The notes under the pieces were generated by a model. The model made no database searches. It saw nothing but the letters and a program-made list of their open reading frames with translations, and had not been told where the DNA came from. Below, piece after piece: positions 34,919 through 43,233 of a DNA stretch of 64,000 nt (positions are counted from its first letter, which is position 1; every line of letters begins with the position of its first letter). Location of the stretch: the NCBI RefSeq assembly GCF_022827545.1, contig NZ_CP094669.1:2694001-2758000 (forward strand). Reading direction: 5' to 3'. The DNA is from Hymenobacter tibetensis (GTDB lineage: Bacteria > Bacteroidota > Bacteroidia > Cytophagales > Hymenobacteraceae). The position numbers and the translations under genes were made by a program.

Positions 34919-35113
34919 ATGCCGAAAATGAAAACGAAGTCCGGCGCCAAGAAGCGTTTCACGCTGACCGGAACGGGCAAAATCAAGCGTAAGCACGCTT
35001 TCAAGAGCCACATCTTGACCAAAAAGACCACCAAGCAAAAGCGTAACCTCACGCACGTAACCTTGGTAAGCTCGGCGGACATGAACCGTGTGAAAGACAT
35101 GCTTAACATGTAA
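34919..35113 (+). CDS. rpmI: 50S ribosomal protein L35
   Basis: A 64-residue basic protein: [14 protein letters not shown], then [17 protein letters not shown] and a C-terminal VKDMLN. This is the standard bL35 pattern and length. ATG at 34919 is fixed by the family N-terminus; the open frame runs further upstream without meaning. It lies 96 bp after infC and before rplT. Confidence 0.96.
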   Translation: MPKMKTKSGAKKRFTLTGTGKIKRKHAFKSHILTKKTTKQKRNLTHVTLVSSADMNRVKDMLNM

Positions 35114-35262
35114 TTTCGAGAGTTACTTGTTGATGTTTGTCTTTTAGTTTCAACGCCAACAAGTAGCACACAGAAGTTACTCATCAAAATTTTTACCAGG
35201 CGTCCGGCTGAAATAAAAGCTGCGGCGAAAGTCCGCCGCCGGCCGCCAAAAACAAACAGGTT
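35114..35262 (+). promoter_or_regulatory. rpmI-rplT spacer with inverted repeat
   Basis: The 149-base gap between L35 and L20 is long for this operon. TACTTGTTG at 35124-35132 pairs with 35157-35165, and a GC-rich repeat (GCGGCG with CGCCGC) lies near 35222-35240. It could be an L20 autoregulatory leader or hold a separate rplT promoter. Confidence 0.35.
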
Positions 35263-35607
35263 ATGCCAAGAAGTGTCAACCATGTGGCCTCGCGCCACCG
35301 TCGTAAAAAAGTAATGCGTTTGGCGAAAGGCTATTTTGGCCGTCGCAAAAACGTATGGACCGTTGCCAAGAACGCTGTCGAGAAGGGTTTGCTGTATGCT
35401 TACCGCGACCGTAAGGCTAAAAAGCGTGAGTTCCGTGCCCTCTGGATTCAGCGTATCAACGCTGGTGCTCGTGAGCATGGTCTTTCTTACTCGCAGTTGA
35501 TGGGCGGCCTAAAGAAAGTAGGCATCGACCTCAACCGTAAGGTGCTAGCTGACTTGGCTCTGAACCATCCTGAAGCCTTCAAAGGCATCGTGGACAAAGT
35601 TAAGTAA
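35263..35607 (+). CDS. rplT: 50S ribosomal protein L20
   Basis: A 114-residue basic protein with the bL20 signature: [20 protein letters not shown], then [32 protein letters not shown] and a C-terminal helix ending in KVK. It binds 23S rRNA early in 50S assembly and in many bacteria represses its own operon. A strong terminator follows. Confidence 0.96.
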   Translation: MPRSVNHVASRHRRKKVMRLAKGYFGRRKNVWTVAKNAVEKGLLYAYRDRKAKKREFRALWIQRINAGAREHGLSYSQLMGGLKKVGIDLNRKVLADLALNHPEAFKGIVDKVK

Positions 35608-35626
35608 GCTGACTTGCTCACCCTTC

Positions 35627-35661
35627 AAAAGCGCCTGACCAACCGGTCGGGCGCTTTTTTT
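35627..35661 (+). terminator. Rho-independent terminator after rplT
   Basis: Stem 35627-35640 with 35645-35658 (one G-T wobble), 4-base loop, followed by a run of T. It also faces the end of the minus-strand GH3 gene. Confidence 0.85.
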
Positions 35662-35687
35662 GCTATATGTACTCGTGCCAAAGACTT

Positions 35688-37793
35688 TCAATAGGATAAT
35701 CCTTCGTCGTAGTTGAACAAGGCATATCCTGCTGGTTCTTTATAGCCTGGTACATCCTCCAACTGCTTTTGAGCTGCTTCCTCTGAAACGGGGGTTGAGA
35801 AAGGCATTTTGCCAGTAGGCTTAAACCTGCCGGTTACGATATCCAACAGGGCCTCAGGAGTGGTACCGAAAGTCGCTACTATCCCTTTGCAGTTGCCTAT
35901 GCTAGCCGGGTTGTACACTTCATCAGTGACCCATGGATTACTGTAGTTGATAGCTAGAATAGTTGGCTTCTTCGCAAGTAGTGCCTTTACATATTCTACC
36001 TCTACAGCATTCTTTGATAGAGAAAGATGAAGCGGAGACCCATCCGAGGCAAACAAAGACTGGCCCCTTGGTTTGAGCCACAGCAGCACCACATCTGCTT
36101 CTTCTGGGGTAGCTACAAACTCCACTGGGTACTGAACATCCTTGGCGGAATAAATGGTGCTGGCACCGGATGCCGGACTATTCGGTTTCTGGTAGGATTC
36201 GAAATACACTTTCGTTTTCGCCTTTAGAGGCAATGTTTTCGTCTCGTTGCGTAGTAGCACAATGGATTTGCGTAGAGCTACTGCTGCACGTGCTTTGAAA
36301 GTGGCATTGTTCACTATCTGTTCGGCGGCGGCTTCGTTGACGTATGGGTTTTCGAATAGTCCCAAAGCGAATTTCTCCAGCAACAAACGCCGAACAGAAT
36401 CCTCAACAAGGGCAAGATCGGCTGGGTAGGCTTTAATAGTTTTGAGTAGTTCTGCTGGGTCGGCGGTACCGGAAAACAGATTGACGCCTACTTGCAGGGC
36501 ACGGTGGTAGCGCTGGGTGATAGACAACTCTTCGGCACCCCAAGGCATCATTTCGATAGGTCCCGTGTCGGAGTTGATGATGCCCTTGAACCTTAGTTCC
36601 TGGCGCAATAGGTCTTGAATCACACCCTTGTTGTAGGCATAAGCAATCTGCTCGTACTTGGTGCCAATGGGCATCGAATAGTAGGGCATGATGGCAGAGG
36701 TACCGGCTTTAATAGCGGCTTTGAAAGGAAGCAGGTTGTTGGATAGCATACCACCCGGAAACACTTCTTTCTTGCCCCAATCAAAGTGCGGGTCTTGGCC
36801 ACCTTGGCCGGCCCCTCCACCCGGAAAGTGCTTGGTGGTGAGTGCCACGGAAGAGGGACCAAGCGTGGGGCCTTGAAAGCCAAGAATAATCTGGGTCATC
36901 ATTTGGGCCACCCACTCGGCGTTTTCTCCGAACGTGCCTTCTACCCGCTGCCAACGGGGTTCGGTAGCTAAGTCCGCCATGTACATGTAGCCTTTGCGCA
37001 AACCGGTAGCGGCCCACTCTTGTCGGGCAATGTCGGCAAACTCGCGGGTCAGTTTCAAATCACGCATAGCGGATAAGCCCAACTCGCCAGGCCATTGCGA
37101 GAATGCTGTGGTGCCTACGCTGGTGCCAACTGCGGCCGCCGCGGTAATGTGGTTGCGAGGGTTGGAAGCTATAATGGCGGGGATGCCCAACGGCTGACTT
37201 TCGCACAAGGCTTGTAACCGATTGGCCCACTCTGCTGTCATGCAGGCGCTAACATTGGCCCGTAAAATGAAATGGCGCAAATGAAACTGGCTAACTGCCT
37301 TGGTAGTGCCAGCGGCATTCATGATGGGAACCGGCAGTTGTTTGCGCGTGAACATGTTGGTTCCGGTAACTAAATCTTCCTCGTTGAACTCGCTGGTGAT
37401 GGGCGCTTTCGACTTTGGCGCTTCAAACGTCCAATCGTTCTGGAGGCGAGTGGAACTGATTAGCATAAAGCCAACCTTGTCTTCCACCGTCATGCGGGCA
37501 AGTAGGTCTTGTGCTCGTGCTTCTGCCGGCAACCGCCAGTCTTCGTAAGCGTCTAGGTGGCCGTTTTTGTTTAAGTCCTTGAATTTGAATTTTCCTAATT
37601 CAATAATCGTAGCTGACCGAGTGCCCAAAACTGGCTGCGCCCATGGCAGGCTAGCCGCTTGCTGAAACCCTTGGAAAGCACTAAACACTGCGCATACAGC
37701 AGTGCCCGTAACAAGAAACAGCAGCGTTGTTTGCGGTTTTTTGGTGCGCTTGCGGGCGAAGAGAATCTTGAACTCGGCATTTGCAGCTTTCAT
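35688..37793 (-). CDS. Glycoside hydrolase family 3 protein
   Basis: A 701-residue exported GH3 enzyme (hydrophobic signal or anchor at about residues 20-42). Catalytic-domain motifs are RWQRVEGTFGENAEWV, KHFPGGGAGQGG and the nucleophile region GIINSDTGP (Asp near residue 409). The GH3 C-terminal domain follows (SIVLLRNETKTLPL). Likely specificities are beta-glucosidase or beta-xylosidase type; the nucleophile is followed by Thr-Gly and not the common Trp. It lies downstream of the polysaccharide locus but is separated by 323 bp and has its own LacI-type palindrome, so it may form a separate unit. Confidence 0.9.
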   Translation of the reverse strand: MKAANAEFKILFARKRTKKPQTTLLFLVTGTAVCAVFSAFQGFQQAASLPWAQPVLGTRSATIIELGKFKFKDLNKNGHLDAYEDWRLPAEARAQDLLARMTVEDKVGFMLISSTRLQNDWTFEAPKSKAPITSEFNEEDLVTGTNMFTRKQLPVPIMNAAGTTKAVSQFHLRHFILRANVSACMTAEWANRLQALCESQPLGIPAIIASNPRNHITAAAAVGTSVGTTAFSQWPGELGLSAMRDLKLTREFADIARQEWAATGLRKGYMYMADLATEPRWQRVEGTFGENAEWVAQMMTQIILGFQGPTLGPSSVALTTKHFPGGGAGQGGQDPHFDWGKKEVFPGGMLSNNLLPFKAAIKAGTSAIMPYYSMPIGTKYEQIAYAYNKGVIQDLLRQELRFKGIINSDTGPIEMMPWGAEELSITQRYHRALQVGVNLFSGTADPAELLKTIKAYPADLALVEDSVRRLLLEKFALGLFENPYVNEAAAEQIVNNATFKARAAVALRKSIVLLRNETKTLPLKAKTKVYFESYQKPNSPASGASTIYSAKDVQYPVEFVATPEEADVVLLWLKPRGQSLFASDGSPLHLSLSKNAVEVEYVKALLAKKPTILAINYSNPWVTDEVYNPASIGNCKGIVATFGTTPEALLDIVTGRFKPTGKMPFSTPVSEEAAQKQLEDVPGYKEPAGYALFNYDEGLSY

Positions 37794-37902
37794 GGCTCGG
37801 CGCTGGCGTAGAAGTGATACAATTCCATAGCGCTGCCCAGCACTACGTAGAGTAAGTACCTAAATCGCCTGCATACCAGAACCTAACAAAGCGAATTAAT
37901 TA

Positions 37903-37918
37903 CCGCAAACGTTTTCGG
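37903..37918. promoter_or_regulatory. LacI-type palindrome upstream of the GH3 gene
   Basis: CCGCAAACGTTTTCGG is palindromic at 14 of 16 positions with a central AAACGTTT, the usual LacI-family core. It lies 110 bases before the GH3 start and close to a -7-like TCGCTTTG on the minus strand (37887-37894). The rest of the 37794-38116 gap holds nothing else I can name. Confidence 0.5.
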
Positions 37919-38116
37919 AAAAGGCCTGTCACAACTGAAAGTGCACTACTTGTGGTGGCCTTACATTATGATAATATGCCGCTTGTATGCGGCGCTTCCA
38001 GCATAAAACTGTGTGCTAATACCGCTGCCGATCTGCTTGGTGAGAATGAAAATTACGTTGCGGTTTTCTAGGCCAATGAGTATGAATGGTCTGCTGGGAA
38101 CATCCGGAAATGGCTT

Positions 38117-39340
38117 TTACTTGTTGGATAGGCCGTTGCCAACTCCGCTGTTCTTGCTTCTTAGCAACGCTTCCAAGAAGTAATAATCGGCATAAATGAG
38201 GGGTACGTCCACCTCGCTGTTGGCGGGCTTAGAACCAGTGCTGTGCAGTAATAAAAACCCATGACTGCTGCCTGGTTTGGCCGTGTAGTGTTTGGTTAAG
38301 TTGCTGGTTATTAACTCGGCTTTGTTGCGGTAGAGAGCCGAGTTGGCAGGGCTGTAGGCACTAAGCTCGTATAGCGCCGACGCAATAACAGCGCCCGCCG
38401 AGGCATCACGCGGCTCGTTGGGGATGTTGGGCGCGTTGAAATCCCAATAGGGAATCAGGTCCTTGGGTAAGTTGGGATGATTGAAAATAAAGCGGGCCAC
38501 CTTCTCAGCTTGGACTAAGTAGGCTTTGTTTTTGGTTTCGCGGTAGCACATGGTGTATCCGTAGAGCGCCCACGCCTGCCCACGGGCCCATGCCGACTCA
38601 TTCGCGAAGCCCTGGTGGGTGGTTTTCTTGGCTACTTGGCCCGTGAGTGTGTCGTAGTCGACGACGTGATAGGAGCTGAAGTCGGGGCGGAAGTGGTTGC
38701 GTAGCGTGGTGTTGGCATGGCTGACGGCTATTCGGTAGAACGAGGAGTCGCCGGACAGCCGGGTGGCGGCAAAGAGCAACTCCAGGTTCAGCATGTTGTC
38801 GATGATGACCGGATAGCCCCAAGTGTCGCGGTGGTGGTCCCAGGAGCGGAGCGCACCTACTTTGGGGTTGAAGCGTGTGCTCAGCGTACGTGCGGCCTCC
38901 AGAATAACAGCGCGGTAGGCGGGGTCTTGGGTGAGACGGTAGCCGGTCCCGAAGCTACAATACACCTTGAAGCCCATGTCGTGCGTGGTGGCGTTGGTTT
39001 TCTCGGGCTCGATGTTGGCTGTGTAGGTTTCAGCGGCAGCTCGCCACTTCTGCCTGCCGGTGGCCTCATACAGCAGCCAGAGGTACCCAGGAAAAAAACC
39101 GCTGGTCCAGTCGCGAGAAGGCACCAACGCCAGTTCACCGTCGGGTGTGAGCGTGCGAGGCGAGACAGGAGCGGGCTTGCCGGGAGCCGCAGGCTTCGCC
39201 TGCATGGCTTGAGGCACTTGCTTTAGCAATAGGGAAGCTTGCGTTTCAGCAAGTTTCAGTGTCTTTTTAATTGGAGCCGCCTGACCGAATGCTTGGGTAC
39301 TTAGTACGGTCAATCCAACGCCTATGAGAATGTTTTTCAT
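38117..39340 (-). CDS. Glycoside hydrolase family 88 (unsaturated glucuronyl hydrolase)
   Basis: A 407-residue exported (alpha/alpha)6-barrel enzyme with a signal peptide (ending AFGQA). The two GH88 aspartates appear in THDMGF (near 121) and YPVIIDN (near 181), 60 residues apart, close to the spacing in Bacillus UGL (88 and 149). RDWTSGFFPG and ARGQAWALYG are further family motifs. It hydrates and releases the 4,5-unsaturated uronic acid that polysaccharide lyases leave at the non-reducing end, so it fits directly behind the two lyase-type proteins encoded upstream. Confidence 0.92.
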   Translation of the reverse strand: MKNILIGVGLTVLSTQAFGQAAPIKKTLKLAETQASLLLKQVPQAMQAKPAAPGKPAPVSPRTLTPDGELALVPSRDWTSGFFPGYLWLLYEATGRQKWRAAAETYTANIEPEKTNATTHDMGFKVYCSFGTGYRLTQDPAYRAVILEAARTLSTRFNPKVGALRSWDHHRDTWGYPVIIDNMLNLELLFAATRLSGDSSFYRIAVSHANTTLRNHFRPDFSSYHVVDYDTLTGQVAKKTTHQGFANESAWARGQAWALYGYTMCYRETKNKAYLVQAEKVARFIFNHPNLPKDLIPYWDFNAPNIPNEPRDASAGAVIASALYELSAYSPANSALYRNKAELITSNLTKHYTAKPGSSHGFLLLHSTGSKPANSEVDVPLIYADYYFLEALLRSKNSGVGNGLSNK

Positions 39341-39412
39341 CTCTATATCGTCTGAGGTAAGGTTTCGCCGGAAGTAGCGCGGTGCCGCTGGCTGTAGGTA
39401 ATGGGTAACGAT

Positions 39413-40654
39413 CTACTTGAGCCAAATCAGGGGGTTGCGCACCGGCAGGTTGCGAATCACTTCTTCGACCTCCGGGGCATGGTCGAGGCGCTGCCAGGTG
39501 GCCAACCAGGAGTTGTTGCCGAACTGGACTGCTCCAAGCACTAGAAACGGGTGGGCCACCGGCCAATTATGCCAGTACATGACATCCTTAGGGAAGGGCC
39601 AAGCCTGCTTATCGGCTACGTAGGGGTAGAGGTATTCAATGCCGCGACGGATACTGCGGCCATCCGGGGTTTGGTAGGTCCAAAGGTTGTCGTGCGGAAC
39701 GCTTAATATCTGGCATAGCATCACCATGGCATCCAGGTTGAACAGGGAATAGCCGTAGGGCTTGGTGCGCTTGGTCTCCAATGGAAAGGACCCGTTGACT
39801 GCCATTTGGGTGGGCAGGAGCACCGTCTTATACCGCTCTCGGCAGAACGTAAGCAATTCTTGGTTGCCTGTGAGGCGAGCGAAAGCGGCCACCTGCATCA
39901 CCCAACAGGTGCCGTGGTTGTTGGCAGCATGCATTTCGTCTTTGCCGTACGGGTGCGTCGTGAGCCAGGTCAGGTACTGCGCAAACCACCCTTTGATACC
40001 CGCTAGGTCCTGGTGATTGAAGGCCTTGGACTGTTGCAGCACCAGCACGCCCTGCGCCACTTCGAGTAGCTGAATGGTATCGATAATGCCAATGCCGCGG
40101 CCCGTGAACCGGCCCATAATGGCTTGCGCGTACTGCAAAGACGGATGCATGCGCGTTGCCGGATCGGTGAACCACGCCCGCAGATGTACCAAGGCCTGAC
40201 GCGCATATTGCTCGTCGTGGGTTAGCTGGTAGGCCGACGCCAGCGCACCCACAATGCGACTAAAGCGGATCATGGCGCGGCGGTGGGCCACGAAGTTTTC
40301 CGGATTGGTCTGGCCATCGCGCTGGACGTAAGGGCCCGTGGGGTTGTTGGGGTCCGGCCACCAATAGTCGCCCTCGGAGAAGAAGTCGTGGGGGCCGCCT
40401 GCGCTACGGGGGCAACTGCTGCTGGTTACGGTAACCGGAGCTTGCTGGAGGGCCCACGCCGCCTGCGCGAGCACCTGCGCCCGCAACACGGCCACGGCTT
40501 GGCGCTGGAGCCGATTAGCTGGCTTGCTGCTCGCATCGGACTCGCGGAAAGCACTTACCAGCACTAGTAGCAGCAAGACAATTCTGGTGGCGGTTGCAGT
40601 TAGGCCGGAGCCACTGCCCAGTGGACGCTTACGACTGTTGTAATGGCAACTCAT
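39413..40654 (-). CDS. Alginate-lyase superfamily polysaccharide lyase (PF05426-like), second copy
   Basis: A 413-residue exported (alpha/alpha)-fold protein. Motifs of the superfamily are DYWWPDPNNP followed by YVQRDGQTNPENF, and the active-site stretch AANNHGTCW. It shares these with the lyase at 43234-44433, so the two are paralogues. PF05426 covers PL5 mannuronate lyases and other uronate lyases such as PL38; the substrate is uncertain. Its start overlaps the end of the GH2 gene by four bases (40651-40654), evidence of translational coupling. GH88 follows 72 bp downstream. Confidence 0.85.
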   Translation of the reverse strand: MSCHYNSRKRPLGSGSGLTATATRIVLLLLVLVSAFRESDASSKPANRLQRQAVAVLRAQVLAQAAWALQQAPVTVTSSSCPRSAGGPHDFFSEGDYWWPDPNNPTGPYVQRDGQTNPENFVAHRRAMIRFSRIVGALASAYQLTHDEQYARQALVHLRAWFTDPATRMHPSLQYAQAIMGRFTGRGIGIIDTIQLLEVAQGVLVLQQSKAFNHQDLAGIKGWFAQYLTWLTTHPYGKDEMHAANNHGTCWVMQVAAFARLTGNQELLTFCRERYKTVLLPTQMAVNGSFPLETKRTKPYGYSLFNLDAMVMLCQILSVPHDNLWTYQTPDGRSIRRGIEYLYPYVADKQAWPFPKDVMYWHNWPVAHPFLVLGAVQFGNNSWLATWQRLDHAPEVEEVIRNLPVRNPLIWLK

Positions 40655-43122
40655 AGCGTCAGTAGAACCGGCTCTAGTCCCGGCGACTGTACGGCCACGG
40701 CGGTTTTGCCCGGCTGCGCGTGGAGGCGGATAATAGCGCGGCCATTATAGACCTGCACCTTGCGTGAACCGCTGCTTGTGCCCAAGTCATCGAATAGCTT
40801 GCCCGCGCCGGCCAATGAAAACTCCACCCAGTTCACGGCGTCCAGGCACTGCACCCCTTGGGCATCGAGCAGCTTCACTTCTACGGTGGTTTGCCCGTTT
40901 GCCTCGGCTACTTTTTGCAGGGTTAGTTTGGCGGGTTTGCCCCAGGGCTGGGTTTGGTAGCCGAAAGTCAGGTTGTCTTCTACCGTTTCCTTGCCCTGCC
41001 GGGCCACCACCCGGAGCTGGTTGTTGCCGGTCAGGAAGGGCACGTTCCAGTGCAAACCGGCCGCGGGAAAATTCTGACTGTCGCGCTTTTTCACGCCGTA
41101 GCTTTTGCCGTTTACAAACAGCTCGGCTTGCGCGCAGTTGGAATACACTTTCACCATTTTCAACTCACCTTCGGCCCCCCAGCGCACCGGCCAGGAGTGG
41201 CCGTAGAGGTGCACCATGGGCGCGGTGGTCCAGTACGACTGGAACACGTAGTACGCTTCTTTGGGCGTGAAATCGCGCTCTACCACACCCTTCTGGTTCA
41301 TGTAGGGTACGGGGTTGTCGGGGCGTACGGGGGTCGAGAAGTCCTTGAACGGCCAGTAAGCGGTGCCGCTCAGCCAAGGCATGGTTTCCTGCTCTTTCAG
41401 GTGCCAATCCACCAGGTTGCAGAGGTAGCTTTCGCTCCAGTCGCCGTCTTTGGAAACGCGGGCGCTGCCCCCAAACAGGGAGGCGTCGCCGGCCCGCTCG
41501 TCGGCTTCCTTGCTGGCCGTTATTTCCGCCAGCGCGTTGTCGGGGTTTTCGGAGTGACGGCCAGCGTGGCTGTCGCCGCCCCATTCCACGTGCAGGAAGC
41601 GTTTTACGCCCTGAAATTCTTTTTCGGTGGCTTCCTTGTAGTCGGTGTAAATGCCACGGTACCAGCCGGCCCAGATCGAGGGCGAGTACACGTCCACAAT
41701 GTCCTTGCAAAAGTCGCAGCGGCGGATGGCGGTATAGCGCGAGCGGTCCAGCTGGTGCGACAAGTCGTTGAGCTCGGTCATGAAGGCTCGGATTTTCTGT
41801 TTGTCGAACTCGGGAAAGTCACCGGGCCAGTCGTTTTCGTTGCCGAGGCCCCAAATGATGACACTAGGGTGGTTGTAATGCTGTTGCACCATATTGGTAA
41901 GCATGCGCTTGGCCTGCGCTTGGTACACGGGCCCACCCAGCCCGCCACGGCACCACGGAATTTCTTCCCACACCAGAATACCCAGCGAGTCGCACAGGTT
42001 CAGCACGATGCGCGACTGTTGGTAGTGGCCCAGGCGAATGAAATTGACGCCCATCTGCTTCATCATCACCATTTCCTGCCGGATCATGGGTTCGGTCATG
42101 GCGGCGGCTACGCCGGCATGGTCTTCGTGGCGGTGGGTACCGCGCAGGAGCAACCGCTGGCCGTTGAGCTTGAAAGGACCCTTCTCAACGAACTCGGCGT
42201 GGCGAAACCCTATTTTCTCTTGCTGGTGATAGGCTTCCGCACCCGTACCAACGGTCACGTCTACGGTGTACAGCTGCGGCTGCGCTGGCGACCACAGCTT
42301 CGGGTTCTTCAGGGCAAAGCGGTGTATGTCCTGCTCTTCCGCCGTTACGGGTAGGGTACCCTGGAATTTGCTTATCTGTTTGCCCCGCGGGTCCAGCAAC
42401 CGAACTACTACAGGAACTGGCGAGCTGCTAGGCGTACTAGTAGGCAGAAAAGAAGCTTTCAGGAGCAGCGAGCCGGTTTTGCCGGCGGCATCCACTTCCG
42501 CTTTAGCCGACAGGCGCTCCAGTGACAGGGCTGGCCGGTATTCCAGGTTCAGGTAGCGGTACAGGCCACCGTACACGTTGAAGTCCGACAAGTTGGAGGG
42601 TAGCATCTCCAGGTCGCGGGAGTTGTCGCAGCGGATACTAAGCGGAATTTTACCCTTGAACTGCTCTTTGTACGCCTCGGTTTTTTGAAAGTCGGCTACG
42701 GCTTTCGTTATGTCCACCGTCCATTCATCATAGCCCCCCACGTGGCTGCCAACTTTGGTGGTGTGGATGTAGACGTCGGTTTTCTGACCTGCACCCTCGA
42801 AATGCAGGCGGGTGCGGCCGTTGGCATAGGGGTTCTGAACGGCGAGCTGGGTGCGGTACCAGCCGGGCCCCTGGTAGTAGTTGGCACTGGGAGCCACGGC
42901 GTCGCGGGCGTTGAAGCAGTGGGGTAGGGCCACGGGTTGCCAGAACGGCACGCTCTCGGGGTTGCCGGCGCCCACAGGCCGTACGGCTTCCCACACGCCG
43001 CCCAAATCCTGTTGCACGTATTCCCACTCGGCGGTTAGGCGGGAGGCGCGTTGCGCCTGGGAAGGAAGGGCCACCGCCATGCATAAGCCGAGCAAGGCCA
43101 CAAGTAGTTTAGCTTTTTGCAC
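40651..43122 (-). CDS. Glycoside hydrolase family 2 protein
   Basis: An 823-residue exported enzyme (signal ending LPSQAQ). It has the GH2 sugar-binding jelly roll, the immunoglobulin-like domain and a TIM barrel with RLGHYQQSRI, acid/base Glu in WGLGNENDW (near 427) and nucleophile Glu in LHVEWGGD (near 512). C-terminal beta domains follow. GH2 includes beta-galactosidase, beta-mannosidase and beta-glucuronidase; the surrounding uronate enzymes make a beta-glucuronidase-like or galactosidase-like role plausible but unproven. It overlaps the next lyase gene by four bases. Confidence 0.92.
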   Translation of the reverse strand: MQKAKLLVALLGLCMAVALPSQAQRASRLTAEWEYVQQDLGGVWEAVRPVGAGNPESVPFWQPVALPHCFNARDAVAPSANYYQGPGWYRTQLAVQNPYANGRTRLHFEGAGQKTDVYIHTTKVGSHVGGYDEWTVDITKAVADFQKTEAYKEQFKGKIPLSIRCDNSRDLEMLPSNLSDFNVYGGLYRYLNLEYRPALSLERLSAKAEVDAAGKTGSLLLKASFLPTSTPSSSPVPVVVRLLDPRGKQISKFQGTLPVTAEEQDIHRFALKNPKLWSPAQPQLYTVDVTVGTGAEAYHQQEKIGFRHAEFVEKGPFKLNGQRLLLRGTHRHEDHAGVAAAMTEPMIRQEMVMMKQMGVNFIRLGHYQQSRIVLNLCDSLGILVWEEIPWCRGGLGGPVYQAQAKRMLTNMVQQHYNHPSVIIWGLGNENDWPGDFPEFDKQKIRAFMTELNDLSHQLDRSRYTAIRRCDFCKDIVDVYSPSIWAGWYRGIYTDYKEATEKEFQGVKRFLHVEWGGDSHAGRHSENPDNALAEITASKEADERAGDASLFGGSARVSKDGDWSESYLCNLVDWHLKEQETMPWLSGTAYWPFKDFSTPVRPDNPVPYMNQKGVVERDFTPKEAYYVFQSYWTTAPMVHLYGHSWPVRWGAEGELKMVKVYSNCAQAELFVNGKSYGVKKRDSQNFPAAGLHWNVPFLTGNNQLRVVARQGKETVEDNLTFGYQTQPWGKPAKLTLQKVAEANGQTTVEVKLLDAQGVQCLDAVNWVEFSLAGAGKLFDDLGTSSGSRKVQVYNGRAIIRLHAQPGKTAVAVQSPGLEPVLLTL

Positions 43123-43140
43123 AGTCGTACCTGTCCTGTT

Positions 43141-43186
43141 CCCCTGGCAGGCAGTGGCGTGTTGGCGCCAAGGTGCCCGCCAGGGG
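43141..43186 (-). other. Intercistronic hairpin between the lyase and GH2 genes
   Basis: Outer arms 43141-43148 and 43179-43186 pair perfectly and inner GGCA/TGCC arms extend the stem. It lies in the 111-bp gap inside the operon, where such hairpins often mark mRNA processing or partial attenuation. Confidence 0.45.
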
Positions 43187-43233
43187 AGGAGTTGAAGTTT
43201 TCAGTTTACCGTAGGTGGAGTATTCGGGCGCTG

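Noticed and set aside
40954..42354. 466-residue open frame on the plus strand antisense to the GH2 gene
   Set aside because: It mirrors GH2 codons in the opposite strand, has no recognisable motif and odd His/Val/Gly composition; GC-rich third positions often open such shadow frames.
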